A DNA stretch of 29,565 nucleotides from an uncultured Muribaculaceae bacterium. GTDB lineage: Bacteria; Bacteroidota; Bacteroidia; Bacteroidales; Muribaculaceae. The position numbers were made by a program, and so were the translations under genes. Shown piece after piece: positions 23,295 to 29,565 of this stretch (positions are counted from its first letter, which is position 1; the number at the start of each line of letters is the position of its first letter). The stretch spans positions 9,655 to 39,219 of the forward strand of contig CAJTKG010000025.1 of assembly GCA_910576935.1 (NCBI GenBank), read 5' to 3'. The notes under the pieces are model-generated. The model saw nothing but the letters and a program-made list of their open reading frames with translations, made no database searches and was not told the DNA's origin.

Positions 23295-24955
23295 TTCTTT
23301 GGTCGGAGTATTGCCTTATATCTGTCAGGCGACGACAACACCGACCGGGCCGTATCGAGCGCGGCGTCACCTTCGAGCGAACGCTTTACAAGGTCGCTGT
23401 CCGAAAAATATCGCTCGGCTATCTCATTATCGAGTATCTCGATGATATCCTTGCGGTTATGGTCGAGATCACGATTGAGGTCGTGGCGCAGCAGTGTGTC
23501 GAGACGAGCAAACTCGGCGGCAACAGTGTCGTTCATATAGCCTTCGTTTTCAGCGGCCTCACGCAGATATTTGAGAGCCGACTCACACAGACGGTCATAT
23601 TTGAAGCGGGCCGGATCGATGAATTTCTTGAAATCATTGAATATAGAGTCGCCGACGACAAACTCATCCGACGAGCCAACGTTTGCGTTTCCGGCAGCAA
23701 AACGGTTGGCATAGTCATAAGCCCAGAAATCGGCCACAATATTATATAACAGTCTGTTACCGTCAGGAAGTTTGACAGCGATGTCGGGCGTTATGCCGCC
23801 GCCGTCGCGCACCTCACGGCCGTGGCGGGTCTTGAAGACCGTCGTCAGACTGTCGGGGATGCGGGTCACACGCCCCTGCTCGTCGCGATGCGAGTAATCT
23901 ATAGCCTGTATCAGACGTCCGCTCGGTATGTAATATCGCGCAACGGTGACTTTAAGAATACCGTCGTAGGGCAGCGGGCGTGTATGTTGCACAAGCCCTT
24001 TGCCAAACGAGCGCGAGCCTATGATGACAGCACGGTCGAGATCCTGCAGCGAGCCCGAGACAATCTCGCTCGACGAGGCAGTGCCGTCGTTGACAAGCAC
24101 AACCAAAGGTACATCGCGGGCTATCGGCGTCTTGGGTGTCTTGTAAATCTGCACCTTGGTCGAATCGTTATATTTCGTGCGCACAACCTCGGTGCCGCGG
24201 TTGACAAAGTTGCCGACAATCTGCACGGCGCTTTCGAGCAAGCCCCCGCCATTGTCACGCAGGTCGAGCACAATGCCCTTGAGACCCGGCACGGCGTTGA
24301 AGTCTGTCACGGCTTTCTTGACCGCCTCGGCGCTCTTCTCGTTGAAAGTTGTCAGGCGTATATAGCCTATGCTGTCGTCGAGCACACCGGCATAGGGAAC
24401 CGGATTGACCTTGATCTGGCTTCGGACGATATCGAACGTCAGCAGCGAGTCGTCGACAAACGGACGGCGCACGTTTATCTTCACGTGCGTACCGGGTTGG
24501 CCACGCAGACGTTTGCTCACGTCGGCAGTCGCCGTCTCGGGTTTTAGTTCCCAACCGTCGACGGCGAGGATGACATCGCCGTGACGTAGGCCGCCGTTGC
24601 GGGCGGGCGAACCCCATTGCGGCTGGTGTATCAGCACTTCCTTGCCTCGCTTGACGATATACGAGCCTATGCCGGCATACTGACCCGACGATATCGATGT
24701 TATCTCGTCCTGGTCGTCGGCAGGGTAATACTCGGTGTAGGGGTCAATCTGCCCCAACAACGCGTCGATTGCCGTGCGCATCGTCTTGTCGGCATCTATC
24801 GTGTCGACATATTGGGTCTGTAGCTCCTTGTAGACAGCATTAAAAATCTGCAAGTTACGCGATATGTCAGCCTTTTTGCTGCGTGTGGCCGACCCGGCCA
24901 CAACCACCGAAGCCACCAACAAAAGCAACAACGGGAATATGATGATTTTTTTCAT
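23291..24955 (-). CDS. S41-family C-terminal processing peptidase
   Basis: A 554-residue periplasmic serine protease of the Ctp/Prc/TSP type. The start at 24955 gives MKKIIIFPLLLLLVASVVVAGS, a signal peptide or anchor; the frame opens nine codons earlier but those lack signal character. A PDZ domain lies at about 75-170 (GIGSYIVKRGKEVLIHQPQWGSPARNGGLRHGDVI). The S41 core carries LDLRDNGGGLL, the catalytic Ser in GTASSSE near 290 and the catalytic Lys in SFGKGLVQ near 315. Such enzymes trim or degrade envelope proteins from their C termini. It heads a gene group with mfd (four-base overlap) and the SGNH hydrolase. Confidence 0.93.
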   Translation of the reverse strand: MKKIIIFPLLLLLVASVVVAGSATRSKKADISRNLQIFNAVYKELQTQYVDTIDADKTMRTAIDALLGQIDPYTEYYPADDQDEITSISSGQYAGIGSYIVKRGKEVLIHQPQWGSPARNGGLRHGDVILAVDGWELKPETATADVSKRLRGQPGTHVKINVRRPFVDDSLLTFDIVRSQIKVNPVPYAGVLDDSIGYIRLTTFNEKSAEAVKKAVTDFNAVPGLKGIVLDLRDNGGGLLESAVQIVGNFVNRGTEVVRTKYNDSTKVQIYKTPKTPIARDVPLVVLVNDGTASSSEIVSGSLQDLDRAVIIGSRSFGKGLVQHTRPLPYDGILKVTVARYYIPSGRLIQAIDYSHRDEQGRVTRIPDSLTTVFKTRHGREVRDGGGITPDIAVKLPDGNRLLYNIVADFWAYDYANRFAAGNANVGSSDEFVVGDSIFNDFKKFIDPARFKYDRLCESALKYLREAAENEGYMNDTVAAEFARLDTLLRHDLNRDLDHNRKDIIEILDNEIAERYFSDSDLVKRSLEGDAALDTARSVLSSPDRYKAILRPKK

Positions 24956-25088
24956 TATCGAAGGTCGTGATAGAATTAACAAGCGAAATTAACAAATCTG
25001 CTCTAAATTACATAACAGCCGACCCACAAAAAAAGTTACAAAAAGATCCTGTCGCACAGCGAAACGGTTTCTACAAAATAATAAAGCG

Positions 25089-26075
25089 CTATCTGACCGT
25101 TACCATATGCTTTGCCGAGGCGGGCAGGTCGGTTGCGAGAGTGACGATATAACGGCCATGCGGCAGAGCGGTGACGTCAAGCTCTATCGGCGCGTCGGCA
25201 CAGCTGTCGACTGTGTATCTCAGCCAGTTGACTCCGCCCGGGGTCGAGACGTCGACCGTCAGCCACCCGCTTATGTCGGCCACTATCGTCATCGTGCCGT
25301 CAGTGACAGTCACCTTTGCCTCGGCGAGACGGAGACTGACGTCATCGCGGCTTTCGCTGACACGGGCCCTTACCGCCGCATATTCCGCCGCATCGATAAC
25401 CCGGGCCATGCTGTAACCGTCACGGCAGTGGCCCGCGGCATCGCTAACAGTCACTTCGGTCTGAACGGCAACAGGCAGCGACGTGCCGTCGGCAAACCAT
25501 CGTGTCGTCACGATTTCATAGCGCTCGAGCGAGTCGGTCACGGCGTCGAGAGGCAGTGTGATGTCGTCGGCAGAGATCTTCGCCGTGAAACTGCGGCGCT
25601 CGGATATAGCCCTGACGCCCGGCAGTGTGTCACCCGGGGCGACGACGAGCCGTCCGCGGCCTACCTCCCACGTCTCGTAACGGCCCTGCTCGGCGAGCTT
25701 GAACGCGCGGCTATAACTGCCCCGGGCCTCGAAGTCACAGTCGCCGACGTGGCGTGTGTCGCCCAGAGCGGCCGTCGGCAGCGGCCCTGCAGGCCTCACG
25801 GTGGCGAGGCGTGACTCTTCGAGTATATATGTCGCCGAATCGCCGTCGACTCTGAACCAGCGACGGCGGCCGTCGGCACTCTCGCACACGAGCGAGTCGC
25901 CATATGCCTTGTAGGTCACGGCCATATCTCGCGGCAACGCTTCGCCTCCCGACATATCCCACTCGGCAGCCTCGACCCTGACCGGCGTGACGCCACGCTC
26001 AAGTCGCCACTCCCGCGCTCCGGCCGGCACAACCGCCGCAAGGCATAATATTGTTATTGTCAGATGTTTCAGCAT
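25089..26075 (-). CDS. Exported protein of unknown function, beta-rich
   Basis: A 328-residue protein with a signal peptide (MLKHLTITILCLAAVVPAGA). The mature part is beta-rich with no recognised catalytic motif. Its C-terminal about 80 residues (VTVTDGTMTIVADISGWLTVDVSTP...LPHGRYIVTLATD...KHMVTVR) have the rhythm of a Bacteroidetes sorting-type or DUF3244-like beta domain. The function is unknown. Its stop lies about 130 bases upstream of the protease start. The 53 bases before its own start are AT-rich without a clear box. Confidence 0.7.
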   Translation of the reverse strand: MLKHLTITILCLAAVVPAGAREWRLERGVTPVRVEAAEWDMSGGEALPRDMAVTYKAYGDSLVCESADGRRRWFRVDGDSATYILEESRLATVRPAGPLPTAALGDTRHVGDCDFEARGSYSRAFKLAEQGRYETWEVGRGRLVVAPGDTLPGVRAISERRSFTAKISADDITLPLDAVTDSLERYEIVTTRWFADGTSLPVAVQTEVTVSDAAGHCRDGYSMARVIDAAEYAAVRARVSESRDDVSLRLAEAKVTVTDGTMTIVADISGWLTVDVSTPGGVNWLRYTVDSCADAPIELDVTALPHGRYIVTLATDLPASAKHMVTVR

Positions 26076-26128
26076 AAATCTTATTTTATAGTCTCTTCTA
26101 CTTATATATTGCTATTTGAATTTTAGTC

Positions 26129-26839
26129 CTAATTTTTTACGCCGATCGAGTCAAATATCGGTCTGTAATCTTCATGATCTATTACGGTATCGTTTAGATT
26201 ATCAATTGATATGATTCGCTTTCCTTTTCGGGTGAAAATAAATGGAATGAGCTGATTGCCATATAATGCACCGGCAAATTGATTATACGTACCGTCATAA
26301 TCCAGGCTGACATAATATATTTTTGTTCCATCGGGCTTATAATATGGCTCCGGCCTTTTAACTGCATAAAGATATAAATCAATCGAATCCCCCGTCTCTT
26401 TAAAACAATCTCTTATAACATTTTGTGTATCAGCGTCAAAATTGACAAAAACCAGCAGACTGTCGCGACTTGAATCTTTTGCGCGGACAAATGGTATAAC
26501 GCCACGGCATTTGTTATAATTCCGTCTGTATTTAAATGTCTCGCTAATGATAATGGCATTATCATAGTATTTTGTCGAACCCAGAGAAATTTCATAATCA
26601 AAGAAGCGCAAACCAAGTTTTGTGCTGTCTAACATTGAATTTACAAAGTCGTTGACGATAGGTCTGATGTATGGCGTAGCAAAGGCTGAATCATTCCATT
26701 TGAGTACGGCGAAAGTAGAGTCATACTGCATAGATGATTCATTATCTGTGTAGCCGCAATTGCCTATATACATGCTTCTCCGCGCCGTTATAGATATTAG
26801 GCAAAAAAGGATTAATATTATGAGAGATAGTCTTTTCAT
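26129..26839 (-). CDS. Candidate immunity protein of the JAB-toxin cassette, exported
   Basis: A 236-residue AT-rich gene with an N-terminal signal peptide (MKRLSLIILILFCLISITA). No known domain is recognised. Its ATG overlaps the TGA of the preceding toxin reading frame (ATGA at 26839-26836), the arrangement expected of a toxin/immunity pair. That position, more than its sequence, supports an immunity role. The protein has many Tyr/Asp/Phe residues. If the toxin frame is dead (see the TAA at 27415), this gene may persist as an orphan immunity gene protecting against relatives. Confidence 0.65.
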   Translation of the reverse strand: MKRLSLIILILFCLISITARRSMYIGNCGYTDNESSMQYDSTFAVLKWNDSAFATPYIRPIVNDFVNSMLDSTKLGLRFFDYEISLGSTKYYDNAIIISETFKYRRNYNKCRGVIPFVRAKDSSRDSLLVFVNFDADTQNVIRDCFKETGDSIDLYLYAVKRPEPYYKPDGTKIYYVSLDYDGTYNQFAGALYGNQLIPFIFTRKGKRIISIDNLNDTVIDHEDYRPIFDSIGVKN

Positions 26840-27414
26840 TTTGGATTAACTCTAAAAACGACCTCAAAACCTTCAAATGTATATCTATCGACGGGAGTAT
26901 TTTTATCATATCGGATAGTGCGGTTTTCTTCTTTCGACATTATATAAAATTTGGCATTTGGAAAACCCTCTTGCATGGGCGTTATAACATCAATGTCGCT
27001 TTTTGTAGGCATTGCTATTCCACTATGTATATGGTTGAATTCGGTTAATACATCATTTGGGGCAAGATGACGATTAAATATGAGATTGCCTGAAATGTCG
27101 GCGTTGCTTAGGTGTGTAGTTCCTATGTAATTTTTCGCGTTACCATTATTAGTGTTAACCTTTACTTGTGACCATTCGACATTTGTGTTATCTCGTAAAA
27201 AATAGAATAAGACATCCGTATTTTCAGAAGTACTATAAAATTCGCCCTTGAATTCACCTTCACAATCCGCTCCTGAAAATTTTTGTTGTGACGCCATAAA
27301 TTCTTTGCTGACTTCGATTGAGGCGTCGAGATTGTCGTTAAAGATCACGTCTTTTTCGTCGTCATTTATTTCTAATATATAAAACTGGCCACTTTCGTCA
27401 ATACGATATATATC
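26836..27414 (-). pseudogene. JAMM/JAB-like toxin tip, cut from its RHS core by a stop codon
   Basis: Directly after the TAA at 27417-27415, in the same frame as the RHS core, the sequence reads DIYRIDESGQFYILE and continues to 26836. The first possible start is a GTG at 27348, giving 170 residues. The tip carries HIH at 27033-27025 followed eight residues later by SDID, the HxH-x(7-8)-SxxD zinc signature of JAMM peptidases. JAB-like toxin tips are known in polymorphic toxins and are deubiquitinase/isopeptidase relatives. As it stands the tip cannot be made as an RHS fusion. It would need readthrough, reinitiation at the GTG, or the stop could be a mutation or sequencing error. GC content is clearly lower than in the core. 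The immunity candidate overlaps its end. Confidence 0.7.
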
Positions 27415-27912
27415 TTATCCCGTCGGGTCGATATACATGATTGGATTCCCGGCGCAGTAGGCGTAGGGTGAGATGTCGTAGTATTTTTCTGCCATCGGGT
27501 CGGGGGTTGTGAAGCGGGCGAGGTGGGGCGCGTGGCGGCGGGCATGGAAGTCGTATTCGTCACGGCCGTCGGCGCCGAGCCATTCTTTGCCGCCGTAGAG
27601 ACGTTGCATGTCGGCGGGTCGCCGCCACGGCTGACCGTAGGGATAGTAGCCGGTGTGACTGACGATGTTGCCGCGCGAGTCGACGACGTCGGTGATGTTG
27701 CCCTGATAGTCGGCCAACTCGTAATGCGCCGTACCCGAGACGTCGAAATATCCGCCGTCGAAGCGTGTCATGATGACACTGTCGCCCTGACAGACTGTGC
27801 CGTCGCCGTAATAGTAGCGCGTCGACACGAGACGGCTGCGGCTCGGTATCTTGCCTGCGACCATGTCATTGGTTATATTTTGAAGTCCTAACGTCGGCAT
27901 TTGTTTAAACAA
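27415..27912 (-). CDS. Orphan RHS repeat-associated core, truncated at both ends
   Basis: A 165-codon frame with a TTG start at 27912; the ATG at 27900 is a better start. It holds only the last part of an RHS repeat-associated core (YYYGDGT..., ELADYQGNITDVVDSRGN, GYYPYGQPWRRP, RLYGGKEWLGADGRDEYDFHARRH, FTTPDPMAEKYYDISPYAYCAGNP). It ends at the conserved DPTG junction with a TAA. A full RHS protein encapsulates its C-terminal toxin in a shell of YD repeats; here the shell is absent, as in orphan cassettes downstream of a main RHS gene. The core is almost identical to the upstream copy. A TAG lies two codons before the TTG, so no longer frame exists. Confidence 0.8.
   Translation of the reverse strand: MFKQMPTLGLQNITNDMVAGKIPSRSRLVSTRYYYGDGTVCQGDSVIMTRFDGGYFDVSGTAHYELADYQGNITDVVDSRGNIVSHTGYYPYGQPWRRPADMQRLYGGKEWLGADGRDEYDFHARRHAPHLARFTTPDPMAEKYYDISPYAYCAGNPIMYIDPTG
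27443..27729 (-). repeat. RHS core direct repeat, copy in the orphan
   Basis: 287 bases that match 29279-29565 at an offset of 1836 with eight differences, all within 27490-27601; 27602-27729 is identical. The match probably continues beyond the window on the upstream side. Confidence 0.9.
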
Positions 27913-28001
27913 ATTCTAATCATATACTAATTTGCCCTCAGGATATTTCAACGGCCAACATGGCTGATATTGTTAAACAGTTGTTCCTTTATGTTTTAGA
28001 A

Positions 28002-28697
28002 TTAGTTGCCAATAAGAAGCGATATTGAAAATGTACGATAGCTGTCAAGCATTTCTTGAGTTAGTATTTCCCCTTCTTTTGTATCCATACAGAAGTTAAC
28101 TAAGAGATCATTATAGAAATATGCAAACTCTATTGTCAACCATCGCTGATCGTCGCACAAATATCGGGTAATCTTTCTAAATGTTTTGATTATGTTTTTA
28201 TTTCTATAGAATTTTTCATCATCGAGATTGACATCCTCGATATATGTCGGCATAAGAATCGAGTTCATCGGCAGGCTAATTGTGAAATTACTTTGAGGTG
28301 GAATATGTCTGAATACATAGCGGGCATATCCGCGTTCTACTCCGTCTGCGCCACAGACGACCAAATCGGTACGTCCCAAACAAAGGCGATGTTGTATTGG
28401 TGTTAACGAAAGAGTAAATTTCTTAGTTTCGGGGTTGTACTTGTGAAGATATTCACTCATACTATATTTATTGTTAAAAAACGTATAATCAAACGATCTG
28501 TAGGAATCGAAGAAATATATTGAATCGTTAAGCTTGTTGTGTATAGTAAAGTAAACAGAGTCTTCTGTAACACGTTCGAGCGTGGCGAAAACACTGCCGT
28601 CTATTTTGGCATTACAATTAACACAAGTAGTAATTATAACAAACTGTATTAAAATCAACCGCTTGGGGTTAAAGAATGAATTGATTATGTTCCTCAT
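28002..28697 (-). CDS. Candidate immunity protein of the HExxH-toxin cassette
   Basis: A 231-residue AT-rich gene whose first 29 bases overlap the end of the upstream RHS toxin gene in another frame. The N terminus (PKRLILIQFVIITTCVNCNAKI) is a signal sequence with Cys25 and Cys28 as possible lipidation sites. The rest is Tyr/Phe/Asn-rich with no recognised domain. Overlap and position point to an immunity role; the sequence alone does not prove it. The 89 bases to the orphan core contain no gene. Confidence 0.65.
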   Translation of the reverse strand: MRNIINSFFNPKRLILIQFVIITTCVNCNAKIDGSVFATLERVTEDSVYFTIHNKLNDSIYFFDSYRSFDYTFFNNKYSMSEYLHKYNPETKKFTLSLTPIQHRLCLGRTDLVVCGADGVERGYARYVFRHIPPQSNFTISLPMNSILMPTYIEDVNLDDEKFYRNKNIIKTFRKITRYLCDDQRWLTIEFAYFYNDLLVNFCMDTKEGEILTQEMLDSYRTFSISLLIGN

Positions 28698-29565
28698 CCG
28701 GCTTTCGTTTATTTAATTTTAAAATTCTTCTGATTCGATTGTTAAATTCAAGGACTTTATCTTGTGTCTGGCCTTCCATTATCTTATGTCCCATTTCATG
28801 AAATATCATATCAGTAACGTTTGTTTTAATCTGTTTCGGTTCATAATTTCCAGCCTGATTATCGTTAGCATTCTTTAATTCAAATACCTTTACTTCAGTA
28901 ACTGATGGATCAACCAATATTATACTGTAGCCCATATTATTTACTTTATCTGATGCTAAAATGCTTAATGCTCCACCGGATTCTAAAGCTTTTTTTGTTA
29001 TAGTTTCACCATCATTGTTTGTAAATGTAACGGATTTTCCCAAAAGCAATTCAGTTCTGTCCTGTGTAGATAGAATTTTTTTATCCATGTCATTAAGAAT
29101 GCTTTTCTGATTTCTCGTCATACCCTTTTTGTCGCCATTATATGTTAACATGCCTGACTCGGTATACTGAAAGTTGTCCGCGTTTTTCCCGAATACTTCC
29201 CGCAAACTGTTGTTTAATGTTTCGCGATATTCGGGAGCGACATAAAGGCTATCGCCGGTTGGATCCGTAAAAAATATCGGATTCCCGGCGCAGTAGGCGT
29301 AGGGTGAGATGTCGTAGTATTTTTCGGCCATAGGGTCGGGAGTGGTGAAGCGGGCGAGGTGGGGCGCGTGGCGGCGGGCATGGAAGTCGTATTCGTCACG
29401 GCCGTCAGCACCGAGCCATTCTTTGCCGCCATAGAGTCGTTGCATGTCGGCGGGTCGCCGCCACGGCTGACCGTAGGGATAGTAGCCGGTGTGACTGACG
29501 ATGTTGCCGCGCGAGTCGACGACGTCGGTGATGTTGCCCTGATAGTCGGCCAACTCGTAATGCGC
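28669..29565 (-). CDS. RHS protein, 5'-partial, with HExxH zincin-like toxin tip
   Basis: The frame is open to the right edge, so only the end of the RHS protein is seen: about 95 residues of repeat-associated core ending at DPTG, then about 195 residues of an AT-rich tip. The tip contains FHEMGHKI (HEMGH at 28800-28786), the zinc-binding HExxH of metallopeptidases, with DEEHNQ further on as a possible third ligand. This resembles M91/NleD-like RHS effector peptidases, but the assignment beyond zincin is tentative. The tip begins DSLYVAPEYRETLNNSL. The internal codon read as a start at 29553 is not the real start. A candidate immunity gene overlaps the 3' end. Confidence 0.82.
   Translation of the reverse strand, partial: AHYELADYQGNITDVVDSRGNIVSHTGYYPYGQPWRRPADMQRLYGGKEWLGADGRDEYDFHARRHAPHLARFTTPDPMAEKYYDISPYAYCAGNPIFFTDPTGDSLYVAPEYRETLNNSLREVFGKNADNFQYTESGMLTYNGDKKGMTRNQKSILNDMDKKILSTQDRTELLLGKSVTFTNNDGETITKKALESGGALSILASDKVNNMGYSIILVDPSVTEVKVFELKNANDNQAGNYEPKQIKTNVTDMIFHEMGHKIMEGQTQDKVLEFNNRIRRILKLNKRKPDEEHNQFIL
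29279..29565 (-). repeat. RHS core direct repeat, copy in the main gene
   Basis: Second copy of the 287-base core repeat. All eight differences from the orphan copy are synonymous. Homology ends within a few codons of the toxin junction. Confidence 0.9.

Noticed and set aside
22083..25814. Several plus-strand ORFs of 150-240 codons opposite mfd, the S41 protease and the 328-residue protein
   Set aside because: All are antisense to well-supported genes and show no domain or start context.
26129..29565. Insertion sequence or phage explaining the AT-rich right end
   Set aside because: No transposase, integrase or terminal inverted repeats were found; the AT-rich parts coincide with RHS toxin tips and immunity genes.

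Overview
The window looks like a chromosomal segment of a Bacteroidales bacterium, most likely a gut member near Muribaculaceae; the family is an inference. Evidence: several promoters fit the Bacteroidetes sigma pattern (TTTG or TTG near -33 and TAnnTTTG near -7). There is an ECF sigma factor, a DUF4491 protein, an OMP_b-brl-type outer-membrane barrel with a carboxypeptidase-regulatory-like front end, a GxDLY-type SGNH hydrolase and Bacteroidales-style RHS cores. Housekeeping genes are fairly GC-rich, while the intergenic regions and the toxin tips are AT-rich.

Layout. 156-5588: ECF sigma factor (-), DUF4491 membrane protein (+), long-chain acyl-CoA synthetase (-), AspT/YidE-type transporter (+) and thioredoxin (-), with hairpin terminators between the convergent pairs. 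5711-5954: a three-gene tRNA operon, Arg(TCT)-Val(GAC)-Val(GAC), with its own promoter and terminator. 5955-6742: about 0.8 kb without a protein gene, holding a small inverted-repeat element and a strong candidate for a structured ncRNA. 6743-12643: an exported phosphodiester-glycosidase-like protein and a proline-rich putative lipoprotein on the minus strand, then a 940-residue outer-membrane barrel protein on the plus strand.

12807-18516 is a compact plus-strand operon: tyrS, queF, queC, a single-domain SIS isomerase (KdsD-like), a PfkB-fold protein lacking the catalytic motif, ribH, two small envelope proteins and a SUI1/eIF1-family protein. TyrRS charges a tRNA that normally carries queuosine, and QueF and QueC are queuosine-precursor enzymes, so the first three genes are linked functionally. 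The operon is followed by a cluster of perfect palindromes (18608-18792). 18802-26075 is a minus-strand block: exported protein, S41 protease, mfd (ATGA overlap with the protease) and SGNH hydrolase.

26129-29565 is the accessory part: a polymorphic-toxin (RHS) locus read on the minus strand and cut by the right edge. It has two near-identical RHS core ends, each ending at DPTG and followed by a different AT-rich toxin tip and a candidate immunity gene. The upstream copy carries an HExxH zincin-like tip. The downstream orphan copy carries a JAMM/JAB-like tip, but an in-frame TAA sits exactly at the core/toxin junction. The most interesting items are this interrupted orphan cassette, the recombination-like identity pattern between the cores, the cloverleaf-like ncRNA candidate at about 6.5 kb, and the PfkB protein without its GxGD motif.
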